13,635 nt of DNA from Bacteroidales bacterium UBA7574 (GCA_002479035.1 DLLA01000023.1:1049-14683), one strand, 5' to 3'. Positions 1 to 9,936 are shown, counted from the stretch's first letter. A program made the numbers and translations. Notes: generated by a model not told the origin, from the sequence alone.

Positions 1-1200
1 TTGGCACATGGCAATGTGCGGGTGCGTTGGACGGGACAAGATGCCACAATGGTGTATATGGGGTCCGATTGCAGTTTCCCTGTTAACAATCCATTTGATA
101 GCCGATTTTATGACTATATGCAACTTTCTCCCGACAAAGGAAAAGGTGAAGATACCTACCTCTTTGTGTCAAAAAACATGTTGGATATGGCGGCAAGCCA
201 GTATATCTTTAATCTCTATTTCCGTTTTCAGGGAGGTTCTGAAGGAATGATAATCTTCGAGGATGCCGGTGATGCCAAACGCCTGCACTTAGACATCCCC
301 CAACCAATCAATGCCAACGACCAATCCACCACGTACAGCATACCTGTCTCGTGGAAAGATATGCCTATCCGATTCTATAACCCGAAACCGTATGCTACCA
401 CAATGTATGTTTCCACTGAGCCTTTCTTTCCTATAGAACAAGAGACTATGGCTGCGTTCTCATTTTCTCCCGACGATGCAGGAGGTAGTGAACTGTGTCT
501 TTCGTCTGTGGAAATGGCGGAGTTGGCAAGTATGACTACGGACTCATTGTTGTACGTTAAATTCATAACCTCTTCGGCTACAACTATTATCCCAATGATA
601 TGGGAGAGTTCGGTATGTGCAATTAAAACAGCAAGATTAGGTATCGGAGAAGAGCAGGCTGTTTCCCGCAATAGTAGTGTTACCTATCGAATCCCGCTCA
701 AGCAATGGGGAAAAGGGGATATTACATTGCAATGGAAAGATGCATCACAGCCATTAAACGTATGGTGGGCTGATACGTGTGATTTTATGTTGAGTAAATA
801 TAATCCTTCTGTACACCGAATAGATACAATTCCTGTGGGTGAAAGCAAAATTATAACACAAGCGGAGTTATTGCAACTACCCACAGATATTGATGGCTTT
901 GTATATTGTCGTTTACGGAGTAAGCGGGAGGGAACTGTGTATATTACATCTTCTGCTCCCATTATTCCAGAACCGGAGCCGGAAACATATCAGAGTGCAA
1001 CAATCAGTATTCGCTGCATAGAAGATAATCGCTTTGCCATCTCTGTTTCCAAAGAACAGGATTTGCAATTGTTGGATTCCCAAGGAGAGGTCGTTGAATC
1101 TTGGCACCAAAGTGTAGATGAAACTATTTCTTTTAGTGTGATGAATTTGGTAGGGACATATTTCCTTAAAGGGAATGATGAAATAATAGTCATTAAATAA
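1..1200 (+). CDS. Partial secreted repeat protein with T9SS-like C-terminal domain (5' end outside window)
   Basis: The frame is open from the first base and shows no signal peptide, so the true start lies upstream and 399 C-terminal residues are visible. I see about three diverged repeats of ~118 residues, at roughly 5-120, 121-239 and 240-320. The first two end in a similar phrase (TTYSIPVSWKD and VTYRIPLKQWGKG), and each unit opens with a beta-strand rich in aromatics (VRVRW, MPIRFY, ITLQW). A proline/glutamate linker (PEPEPE, about 324-329) leads to a ~65-residue tail with the pattern LQLLDSQGEVV ... GTYFL ... IIVIK. That matches the general shape of a type IX secretion sorting domain (dxxG, then GxY, then a terminal basic residue). 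The inferred fate is export by the Sec system and then T9SS across the outer membrane, with surface attachment or release. The next gene begins 21 bp after the stop, so the two are probably co-transcribed. I do not recognise the repeat family and assign no function; adhesin or matrix protein is possible. Confidence 0.8.
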   Translation: MAHGNVRVRWTGQDATMVYMGSDCSFPVNNPFDSRFYDYMQLSPDKGKGEDTYLFVSKNMLDMAASQYIFNLYFRFQGGSEGMIIFEDAGDAKRLHLDIPQPINANDQSTTYSIPVSWKDMPIRFYNPKPYATTMYVSTEPFFPIEQETMAAFSFSPDDAGGSELCLSSVEMAELASMTTDSLLYVKFITSSATTIIPMIWESSVCAIKTARLGIGEEQAVSRNSSVTYRIPLKQWGKGDITLQWKDASQPLNVWWADTCDFMLSKYNPSVHRIDTIPVGESKIITQAELLQLPTDIDGFVYCRLRSKREGTVYITSSAPIIPEPEPETYQSATISIRCIEDNRFAISVSKEQDLQLLDSQGEVVESWHQSVDETISFSVMNLVGTYFLKGNDEIIVIK

Positions 1201-1221
1201 TTAATTAAATTGTATTACATT

Positions 1222-4200
1222 ATGAACAGAACAAGATTACTTATAGGGATAATAATGATGTCTTGTATATCTTCTATCTGTGCAAAAGATTATGAGGCGA
1301 CTGTGGGATGTTTTGGTGAAGGGTTAGGGCAGGCGTCTGTAATAGTTGAATACAATAGTCGTATAAATGTTTGGTCTTCTTCTGAAAAAAAGATAGTGAA
1401 AAATGGAGAACCCAATGGCACCACTGGTATAGATAAATCATGGGGCGTCTATTTTAATAATAGGGCTTCTTATGAGGCTACACCTGCTGCGGGTTCTGTA
1501 TTTAAGGGGTGGTATAGTGAGGATAAGGAGACATTTCAAACGCAGACTAACCCTATGTCCTTGAATAGTTCCATGGACAAGACGCATAATTATGGTACTT
1601 ACTATGCAAAGTTCGACATTGTAAGTATTCAAAATGACCCTAATTGTAACCCGATACCACTCCAAGTCACGGGTAATCCGAATGGCACTGTTACAGGAAC
1701 AGTAACGTTTATATCTTCAGATGCCAATAGCAAGGATGATTTTGCGCCTATTGCCGTCAAGACAAATGGCGAAGGGCAGTGGATTGTGACAGACTGGTCA
1801 TACGATACGAGCACTAAGAAAGTTAATGTAACCTACCAATATACGGCAGACAATCGGCATTATACCAATCAAGAGGCTACTGCAACAATTACGTTGCATT
1901 CTGCAAATATGAAAGTGTCGAAAAGTGTGAATGTAAGTGCCAATGTGGATTTGACACCTACGTTTTCAATAACACCGACCACCTACACCTTTGGTGAAAT
2001 AGAAATTGGTTCTTCCGAGAGACAAACCATTGCTATTACCCCTACAAACGAGGTGGCAAAAGCCGCAGGTTTTGAGTGGACGTACACTATAACAGGGGAT
2101 ATTGGTGAGTTTGCCGTAGAGCCTAATGGGCTGAATGCTGTTGTCTTGTTCGCCCCTATCACGACAGGGGATAAGACTGCGACTATCACCATCACAGGTC
2201 AGTACACGGATGCTAACGAAACAATCATAGAACAACCAACGCCGCAAGTGATTACCTTAACAGCAAAGGCTAAGACACCTGATGTTACCAAAATTATATT
2301 TGGCGGAGATGACAACTATGTACACTGGATGGCAACAGCCTACGTTGGTGTGACAGCCACAGAAAATATCCCCGTGGCATTGCTCAACGTAAGTAATGTA
2401 CAATACACATGGAAAAACAATCCCGATAACCTGTTTAGCGACGAAATAGGATCAAAGGCAGGACAAATATCCATATCTCTGACTCCGAACAATGTGGGTG
2501 ATTACTCTGCAAATGACAAAGTGGCAGTACTAACAGCCACAGGCATAACAGCAGATGGACAAACCATAACAAAAGATTTAACCATCAAAGTGCGTTGCGA
2601 ATTAGTGCAACCGGTATTGAATGTGTATAGCGGTTTTCAATGCCAGACATTGGAGTGGAACAGCATTGCGGGAGTAAGGCAATATATTATTTCGCGCGAT
2701 GGTCAAACTTTCGCTACTATAGACGACGGAAATACCACATCATATTCCGTTGCTTCCCTAACCAATGGCACTACATACAAATATCAACTGACGGCGGTGG
2801 CATCCAATACTGATTTTAATAAGTCATCTAACGAGGTAACCTCTACCGTTGGAACACTGACTGAAGGCAAACATATTGGTTTGCAAACTGGCACCATCGG
2901 GCATACCAAGAAACGTACCGGTTTTTCTTCATATTCGCCATACTATACCCGCAGAGATATAGATGTGACTGCAGCCTTTGATGAGGACGGAAATGCATTA
3001 TTTGATTATATGTATGTGTTTGGTCCCACAGACCCTGACGGTACCACTACAACAGAAACTTATACAGGGGAGGACGGCATAAAACAGAATAACGTGCCAA
3101 AAATAAATGTCCCCAATGGCGTCGAACAGGGAAAGAGCGGGCGATTAGAGTGCAATGCAAAGACGATGTGCTATGTATTTGAGCGCAACGGCTCTACGTA
3201 TGTGTACAAAAGTGAATTTAATGCAGTCAAACAGCGTCTCGGTACTTTGACCAATGGCAAGTCATACTACTTTACAGGTTTTTGCCCGTTTGTATGCACA
3301 GGAACCAAATCAACGGAAGAAGGTTTTGCCTATGCAGAAGGTCAAAACACATCTGTGGACATATACTTGGACAACTGTATCATGTATAGTAAAAATAAAA
3401 CGGCAACAGGGGCTTCGCATGCAAGTGACTATGAAACATATAATGTGGTTTTAAGCATTGGTAATAATAAATTAGATGGTTTTGCGAGCCCATTCGTGTT
3501 CTACTCTACGGGGGCAAAATTTAGTCCCAAAATCCATATTATTAACCATAACGAGTTAAGACCTTCCAATGGAAACTTAATGACAAAAGTGAATGCTTCT
3601 CATATCAAAGATATATATACAAATCGACCTCGTTATTGTGCACCTATCACCTGTAAAACGAATGAGGATGGAGAGAATATCTGTTCGCTAACATTAGATG
3701 ATATTTGGCCTAAGAATTCGATTTCCACATATCATACCAATGGCTTTTTGGAATTGATGCCAAACATCACGAATACGGGCTCAATAGATTTGGGGAATGA
3801 TAAGGGGGAAGTCTCTTTTAATGGTGGACAATATGTATTATGCGGTTCTTATGAAGTGTCAGATAGTTATGCATCTTCATTGGCCATATCCTATCGCAAG
3901 TTTACACTGGATATAGATGTAAAACTCGTGACTGTTAGTGTATCCTTGTGGCATTTCGGGGGTGATCAGGCAGATAGCAAAGTGACTATTAACGGTGGAA
4001 CATTCAATGTATCGCAGTGGCAGTCACAGAGTAGTTATGCTTATGAGAAAACGGATTTGCGTTTGCCTCAAAACTCTGTTGTGAATGGTGGCACGTTTAA
4101 TAACTGCGATGTCTATACTTGTTCCGATGCAGCCAGCAATGGCACACAGATTCGCAATACTGCAGGGGACTATCTTTGTCGTTTTCAGATTGCTACATCA

Positions 4201-5766
4201 GGGCAAAATTCTGATGGAACAGCCCAATTTACTTTTCCTCCATTATATGCAGAATATGAACCACTATATGGCAAATATAGCATCAATGCGGACAAAAATG
4301 GTGATGTATGGCTATTGCTCCCCGGAGAAAAAAACAATTGTGAATATAAGCGTGAGGTGCCTATCTACAATTATGTGTATTGCATGGGTAGTATTACAGG
4401 AAGCAGCAATGGGTATGATGTAAATATCGGTGGTGATAAAGAAGCGCACTCCGGCAACTCGGATGTAGTACGTAACAACTATTTGGCGTATATTACTTAT
4501 GATGAGCGTATGCAAACGCTGGCAAATAACAAAACCTATAAGGCAACATTAGGAAATTTGGAAGTTCCTGTCGAGATATCAGCCCTTTCTGCCTCTATTA
4601 CTAATACAGATGATTATTACATACAGCGGGGGTTGTATGTAGCCATGCCTATACATAGTGCCGATGAATGGTTCTTGTTCACAGCACCGTTCAATATCCA
4701 AAAAGTGTATGTGGTTGAAACATATTGCGAGAAGGAATTGAATAAGGCGGGCTTAGCGCGTGAAGAAGCCCTGAATAAACAAGCATATTACAATTTGGAT
4801 ATGGGGTACAATATCTCGTATGGCAAAATTGCTGCGGAACCAGGTCCTAATAAGTCACTTATCACATTAATGAATTCCTATTTAAACACACGTAGGAATC
4901 AAGCAAAGGATGCATACCCAACAGAAAATATCGGTGCTAATGATATTGGAATATGGTCACTCACGCATTATAATGGCAGTAATATCCGTAATGCCCATTA
5001 CTACTTGTATGATACACAGGATTGGGAGTTTGAAGAAGGTAAATTTACCACCCATTGGCAATGCGTTCCCGAGCAAACCGTAATTCAAACAGAAGAAAAG
5101 GAGAATATAATGTTGATGCAACAAGGTCATACGTATGCTCTTTATTTCCCATATTTCATTGGGCATACAATAGATGCAAATGGCAATGTTACAAGCAATA
5201 ACCAACATGACAAATGGGACTATTGGACGGGGAAGTACCTTATCTTTGAGGGAAAAGGACCTCAGATGGTTCGAGGAGAGGATGCTCTTGAGATAGAGGA
5301 ACCCAATGCCGGATTTGCGCGATTGGTAGGAAACTACACATTTGCCAACTACTCACCGGAAGGAACAACCTACAAGTTAAATGCCTCTACAGAAATGTTT
5401 GAAGCCACATCAACAACGGATTTCAGACCTACTGAAGGTTTGCTGTTGGTGAATATAGATGCACCTGCAGGGCAGAGGGTTCAAAGTGTTTCCCGATTGG
5501 GCAAAGTGATATATGGTCCTGCCATTACCACAGATAATGAGGATTCTCATATTCCCACTATTGCGGGCAATGCCACGTTGATGGTGCAGTTGGCAGATGG
5601 GGGTATGGAGGTGATGCCGTTGCAGACGCAGCATGTGGAGATAGTATCTGCTGACGGGCGGCTGATATATAGCGGCACTCTCTCCGAACAGACTTATTTC
5701 GCCGTTCCTGCAGGGCTGTACCTTGTTCGCGGTGAATATGAAGTGCTGAAAGTGATGGTGAAATAA
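1222..5766 (+). CDS. Large multidomain secreted/surface protein with T9SS-like sorting domain
   Basis: The chosen ATG gives 1514 residues and a clean signal peptide: basic MNRTR, a hydrophobic core, and likely cleavage after ICA at residue 21. A TTG at 1210 would add four residues but is less likely. Residues ~84-130 (AAGSVFKGWY ... YYAKF) resemble the bacterial GW-type repeat found in Listeria-Bacteroides surface proteins. Residues ~246-352 (TPTTYTFGEIEIGS) look like an Ig-like ASH/HYDIN domain, and ~460-543 (LEWNSIAGVRQYIISRDG ... TYKYQLTAV) like fibronectin type III. NGGTF occurs at ~923 and ~955, suggesting beta-helical coils. A further module (~1080-1440), including YFPYFIGH and WDYWTGKYLIFEGKG, I cannot name. 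The tail (~1450-1514: VEIVSADGRLIYSG ... VPAGLYLVRG ... VMVK) fits a T9SS type A-like sorting domain. The body is AT-rich and the tail GC-richer. No catalytic motif is evident; a cell-surface adhesion or structural role is an inference. Confidence 0.88.
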   Translation: MNRTRLLIGIIMMSCISSICAKDYEATVGCFGEGLGQASVIVEYNSRINVWSSSEKKIVKNGEPNGTTGIDKSWGVYFNNRASYEATPAAGSVFKGWYSEDKETFQTQTNPMSLNSSMDKTHNYGTYYAKFDIVSIQNDPNCNPIPLQVTGNPNGTVTGTVTFISSDANSKDDFAPIAVKTNGEGQWIVTDWSYDTSTKKVNVTYQYTADNRHYTNQEATATITLHSANMKVSKSVNVSANVDLTPTFSITPTTYTFGEIEIGSSERQTIAITPTNEVAKAAGFEWTYTITGDIGEFAVEPNGLNAVVLFAPITTGDKTATITITGQYTDANETIIEQPTPQVITLTAKAKTPDVTKIIFGGDDNYVHWMATAYVGVTATENIPVALLNVSNVQYTWKNNPDNLFSDEIGSKAGQISISLTPNNVGDYSANDKVAVLTATGITADGQTITKDLTIKVRCELVQPVLNVYSGFQCQTLEWNSIAGVRQYIISRDGQTFATIDDGNTTSYSVASLTNGTTYKYQLTAVASNTDFNKSSNEVTSTVGTLTEGKHIGLQTGTIGHTKKRTGFSSYSPYYTRRDIDVTAAFDEDGNALFDYMYVFGPTDPDGTTTTETYTGEDGIKQNNVPKINVPNGVEQGKSGRLECNAKTMCYVFERNGSTYVYKSEFNAVKQRLGTLTNGKSYYFTGFCPFVCTGTKSTEEGFAYAEGQNTSVDIYLDNCIMYSKNKTATGASHASDYETYNVVLSIGNNKLDGFASPFVFYSTGAKFSPKIHIINHNELRPSNGNLMTKVNASHIKDIYTNRPRYCAPITCKTNEDGENICSLTLDDIWPKNSISTYHTNGFLELMPNITNTGSIDLGNDKGEVSFNGGQYVLCGSYEVSDSYASSLAISYRKFTLDIDVKLVTVSVSLWHFGGDQADSKVTINGGTFNVSQWQSQSSYAYEKTDLRLPQNSVVNGGTFNNCDVYTCSDAASNGTQIRNTAGDYLCRFQIATSGQNSDGTAQFTFPPLYAEYEPLYGKYSINADKNGDVWLLLPGEKNNCEYKREVPIYNYVYCMGSITGSSNGYDVNIGGDKEAHSGNSDVVRNNYLAYITYDERMQTLANNKTYKATLGNLEVPVEISALSASITNTDDYYIQRGLYVAMPIHSADEWFLFTAPFNIQKVYVVETYCEKELNKAGLAREEALNKQAYYNLDMGYNISYGKIAAEPGPNKSLITLMNSYLNTRRNQAKDAYPTENIGANDIGIWSLTHYNGSNIRNAHYYLYDTQDWEFEEGKFTTHWQCVPEQTVIQTEEKENIMLMQQGHTYALYFPYFIGHTIDANGNVTSNNQHDKWDYWTGKYLIFEGKGPQMVRGEDALEIEEPNAGFARLVGNYTFANYSPEGTTYKLNASTEMFEATSTTDFRPTEGLLLVNIDAPAGQRVQSVSRLGKVIYGPAITTDNEDSHIPTIAGNATLMVQLADGGMEVMPLQTQHVEIVSADGRLIYSGTLSEQTYFAVPAGLYLVRGEYEVLKVMVK

Positions 5767-5794
5767 TCCTGCAAACCGATAGCGCCGGTGCGTT

Positions 5795-5840
5795 AACGCC
5801 GCAGCATGGGACATGTGCTCATGCTGCGGCGTTGGTTATT
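5795..5840 (+). terminator. Strong hairpin after the secreted-protein pair
   Basis: A perfect 14-bp inverted repeat pairs 5795-5808 (AACGCCGCAGCATG) with 5820-5833 (CATGCTGCGGCGTT) around an 11-nt loop. It starts 29 nt after the stop codon of the large secreted gene and is followed by GGTTATTATT, which is T-rich but not a pure T run. The position and stem strength fit a transcription terminator for the upstream pair. The imperfect U-tract leaves open an RNA-stabilising 3' hairpin. Confidence 0.65.
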
Positions 5841-6039
5841 ATTCCAGTTCTCGGGTGCAGAGGCAAATACGTGCCAAGACAGACGCCCCCCAAATAATAC
5901 TACTACATCACTTCCATACGGACAAGAAGTGCTGCGTAAGCCCCCAATATCCAAATAAGATTAACGCTGCAATATCATACTAATCACATACTAATTGTTC
6001 ATGGTTAGTACGAGGGGAATGTGAGGGAGGTGGGGGCGG

Positions 6040-6074
6040 AATTTGAAAATTTGTAAATTTGCAAATTCGTAAAT
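6040..6074. repeat. AT-rich ~9-nt quasi-tandem repeat (AAATTTGNA type)
   Basis: About four imperfect units of the form AAATTTGNA follow one another, including the short palindrome AATTTGCAAATT. A GC-rich stretch (GGTGGGGGCGG) lies directly before it. Similar AAATTTGC runs are, to my memory, common between genes in Bacteroidales genomes. I see no evidence for a specific function. Confidence 0.5.
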
Positions 6075-6164
6075 GGGCTCCAGAAACTGGGCGTATAGGT
6101 CATTTTGCAGGCTGAGAAGTGGGTAGAAACTGCATGGCGTCTGCGCCCCCGGCGATGCTATTCT

Positions 6165-6410
6165 GACATAAATTCTAACGTGAATTCGATATAACAACAG
6201 AAGGATACTTTGCAGGTCAATAACTGATAACAACTATTAAACAATAGATAGCGACATCGTAACCTCAACAGATAATAAACACGAATTGCCAAGAATTGAC
6301 CACGAATTGGCATTATCGAGGTTCTATAGAACGGATGGCTACGCCGTATTATCACACATTAGACATAAATTCCATATCCTCAAATTATATCGAATTGACG
6401 TAAATTCTAA
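6165..6410. repeat. Cluster of short direct and inverted repeats around GAATT cores
   Basis: A 16-nt segment at 6178-6193 (ACGTGAATTCGATATA) recurs inverted at 6386-6401 with one mismatch. GACATAAATTC at 6165-6175 recurs directly at 6362-6372, and TAAATTCTAA at 6169-6178 recurs directly at 6401-6410. Between them, CACGAATTG at 6280-6288 and 6301-6309 flanks AAGAATTGAC, giving three units of 10-11 nt. The arrangement suggests a degraded repeat element or a multi-copy intergenic repeat family. No transposase or clear target duplication is visible. Confidence 0.5.
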
Positions 6411-6452
6411 TATCACAGCCCCGCAAAGCACAAAAACACTAATGTTTGGTGA

Positions 6453-8177
<1,725 letters not shown>

Positions 8178-8203
8178 AGTAACTTTTTCTAAATCAATCC
8201 GAT

Positions 8204-8746
8204 ATGCGTAGCATTACCATCAACAACATGACCTTCGACGAGTTTCTCACACCGCAGAACATCGCAGAAATCGTCGAGCGCGTTGCCAATCGTATCAACG
8301 CAGATTATGAGGGGAAAAGCCCGCTGTTTATCTGTGTGCTCAACGGGGCATTTATGTACGCAGCCGACTTGTTCAGGCATATCACCCTGCCCGCCGAGAT
8401 TACTTTCGTGCGGCTCAAGTCCTACGAAGGCACATCCTCTACGGGCGAGGTGGAACTCATCACGCCGCTCTATGAGCCGGTGCAGGGGCGCGATGTGATT
8501 ATCGTGGAGGACATCGTGGATTCGGGACTTACCATGCATAGTTTCCGCCAGATGTTGTTGGATGCAGGAGCCGAATCGGTGGCACTGACCACATTCTTTT
8601 TCAAGCCCGAATCGTTGCTCTACCCCGATGCCAAACCCGAATACATCGGTATGGAGATTCCTCGGCAGTTCATCATCGGCTACGGCTTGGACCTCGACGA
8701 ACAAGCCCGCAACTTGGATGCCGTTTACACCCTCCGCGCTGATTGA
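8204..8746 (+). CDS. hpt: Hypoxanthine phosphoribosyltransferase
   Basis: This enzyme salvages purines by joining hypoxanthine (and usually guanine) to PRPP to give IMP or GMP. The 180 residues match the family length (178 in E. coli). The PRPP-binding signature VIIVEDIVDSGLT spans ~98-110 with the acidic pair E102-D103. The flexible active-site loop is LKSYEGTSSTGEVE (~71-83), the purine-contact lysine lies in FFFKPES (K134), and the C-terminal IIGYGLDLDEQARNL carries the metal and base contacts. The gene follows pyrG by 26 bp with no promoter or terminator visible between them, so both branches of nucleotide supply are probably transcribed together here. It ends in TGA immediately followed by TAG and converges on aroB. 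In several Bacteroidota genomes I recall hpt sitting beside adk and obg; that neighbourhood is absent here. Confidence 0.96.
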   Translation: MRSITINNMTFDEFLTPQNIAEIVERVANRINADYEGKSPLFICVLNGAFMYAADLFRHITLPAEITFVRLKSYEGTSSTGEVELITPLYEPVQGRDVIIVEDIVDSGLTMHSFRQMLLDAGAESVALTTFFFKPESLLYPDAKPEYIGMEIPRQFIIGYGLDLDEQARNLDAVYTLRAD

Positions 8747-8812
8747 TAGGAGGTTATATCGATATGCACATGCCGTATTCAGGCTTGCGGTTGGGGGTGT
8801 GTACTCCTATTA
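8744..8812 (+). other. Possible long-range stem after hpt masking an AGGAGG
   Basis: TGATAGGAG at 8744-8752, beginning with the hpt stop codon, can pair with CTCCTATTA at 8804-8812 (nine pairs, one of them G-U) across a 51-nt loop. The left arm contains AGGAG from a perfect Shine-Dalgarno-like AGGAGG at 8748-8753. It could be a 3' end structure of the pyrG-hpt transcript or simply chance; there is no good U-tract. Confidence 0.25.
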
Positions 8813-8820
8813 TATATATG

Positions 8821-8836
8821 GTGTGCCCTGTCACAC
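8821..8836 (-). terminator. Weak hairpin at the 3' end of aroB
   Basis: GTGTG at 8821-8825 pairs with CACAC at 8832-8836 around a 6-nt loop, overlapping the aroB stop codon. Reading on the minus strand, an AT-rich run (CATATATATAATAG) follows. The stem is short and there is no U-run, so this is only a weak terminator candidate in the convergent gap. Confidence 0.2.
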
Positions 8837-9889
8837 GCTGAACAGATAGTCCAAGGCTTCCCGAATCTCCGTGTCCGTAGCGGTTTGATTGACAATGGGT
8901 TCGCCTATTGTGCGCAGCAGCGTGAAATTGATACGGCATTGCAGTCCTTGTGTCTCTGAGGCGGGGAAGGCAGTGTTCTTCTTGTCTTGCAGCATAAGTG
9001 TCAGCAATTCATCCTGCTGTTTGCAGTTGCACGCAGGACGCCCGTAGTACTCCAACATCAGGTGAACCAACTGCTGCAAAGGTTCACGTGGAAAGCCCAA
9101 CTTGCAGATACTCAAGTACATCTCTGCCACCATGCCCCACAGCACACAATACCCATGTGGCACCGGTTTGCCCTGTCGTGCGTATGCCTCTTCAATGGCG
9201 TGCCCGACCGTGTGCCCGAAATTGAGTGCCTTGCGCAAACCGTGCTCTTGCGGGTCGGCTGCCACAATGCGTTCTTTAACTTGCAGACTATCAGCCAATA
9301 AGGGTTTAAGTTGCTGTATATCAAATTGCTGTATATCGTACGCCAATATCGCTTGCCAGTGCTGCGGACCTGCAATCAGGGCGTGTTTCAGCATCTCGGC
9401 AAACCCGCTGAGCCATTCCTGTGTGGGCAGAGAGTGCAGAAATGGCAAGTATATCCACGTCGCCATGGGGGGGCTGAATGTCCCGATAGCATTCTTCAGA
9501 CCGCGATAGTTGATACCGGTCTTCCCGCCGGAGGAGGCATCCACCATCGCCAGTAATGTGGTCGGAAGGTTTACAAATCGGATGCCCCGTTTGTAGGTGG
9601 CAGCCGCAAAGTCTCCCATATCGGTAATCACACCACCTCCGATGTTGATTACCACTGCATTACGTGTGGCGTTGTTGGCAAAGAGGAAGTCCCATATCTT
9701 CTCCACGAAGGATAGACTCTTGCTTTCTTCACCCGCAGGCAACACCAGCACGGGTGCCTCCGGCAGGCATTGGTGCACTTCGGACAGGCAATGTTGTGCC
9801 ACATTCGTGTCTGTCACCACGAACAACTGTTCGGCTGACAGACTGTCTAATAAGGGCAAAAGTTCCGCTGTCGTATCTAAAATCTGCAT
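8831..9889 (-). CDS. aroB: 3-dehydroquinate synthase
   Basis: AroB converts DAHP to 3-dehydroquinate, the second step of the shikimate pathway to aromatic amino acids, using NAD and a divalent metal in the cytoplasm. The 352 residues fit the family (about 345-370). The NAD-binding glycine-rich segment is GGGVITDMGDFAAATYKRG (84-102), followed by NLPTTLLAMVDASSGGKTGIN (107-127), which includes the conserved K123. The metal ligands are present: E165 in GFAEMLKHALI, H226 within ALNFGHTVGHAIE, and H245 in PHGYCVLWGM. The start ATG is the first codon of the conserved frame and lies about 14-17 nt after the predicted start point from the minus-strand -7 element at 9909-9916. The gene is transcribed alone, converging on hpt and diverging from the thioredoxin-like gene with a 66-bp gap. 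Confidence 0.97.
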   Translation of the reverse strand: MQILDTTAELLPLLDSLSAEQLFVVTDTNVAQHCLSEVHQCLPEAPVLVLPAGEESKSLSFVEKIWDFLFANNATRNAVVINIGGGVITDMGDFAAATYKRGIRFVNLPTTLLAMVDASSGGKTGINYRGLKNAIGTFSPPMATWIYLPFLHSLPTQEWLSGFAEMLKHALIAGPQHWQAILAYDIQQFDIQQLKPLLADSLQVKERIVAADPQEHGLRKALNFGHTVGHAIEEAYARQGKPVPHGYCVLWGMVAEMYLSICKLGFPREPLQQLVHLMLEYYGRPACNCKQQDELLTLMLQDKKNTAFPASETQGLQCRINFTLLRTIGEPIVNQTATDTEIREALDYLFSV

Positions 9890-9904
9890 ACTCGCACCAA
9901 AAAG

Positions 9905-9936
9905 TTTGCAAAGTTACGACTTTTTTCGTAACTTTG
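9905..9936 (+). promoter_or_regulatory. Promoter of the thioredoxin-like gene, overlapping a minus-strand -7 element for aroB
   Basis: TTTG at 9905-9908 and TAACTTTG at 9929-9936, 20 nt apart, match the Bacteroidota consensus exactly. Transcription should start near 9939-9942. On the other strand, 9909-9916 reads TAACTTTG and points towards aroB, but the nearest TTTG upstream of it (9942-9945 on the minus strand) is 25 nt away, so the aroB promoter looks weaker or non-standard. Confidence 0.75.

Noticed and set aside
5991..6233. 80-codon minus-strand frame in the gap before pyrG
   Set aside because: It runs through the AT-rich quasi-repeat (giving FANLQIFKF) and the GAATT repeats, with no coding signature.
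6040..6410. CRISPR array or IS element in the gap before pyrG
   Set aside because: The repeats are short, unequal and irregularly spaced, without spacers of constant length, a transposase frame, or paired terminal repeats with target duplication.
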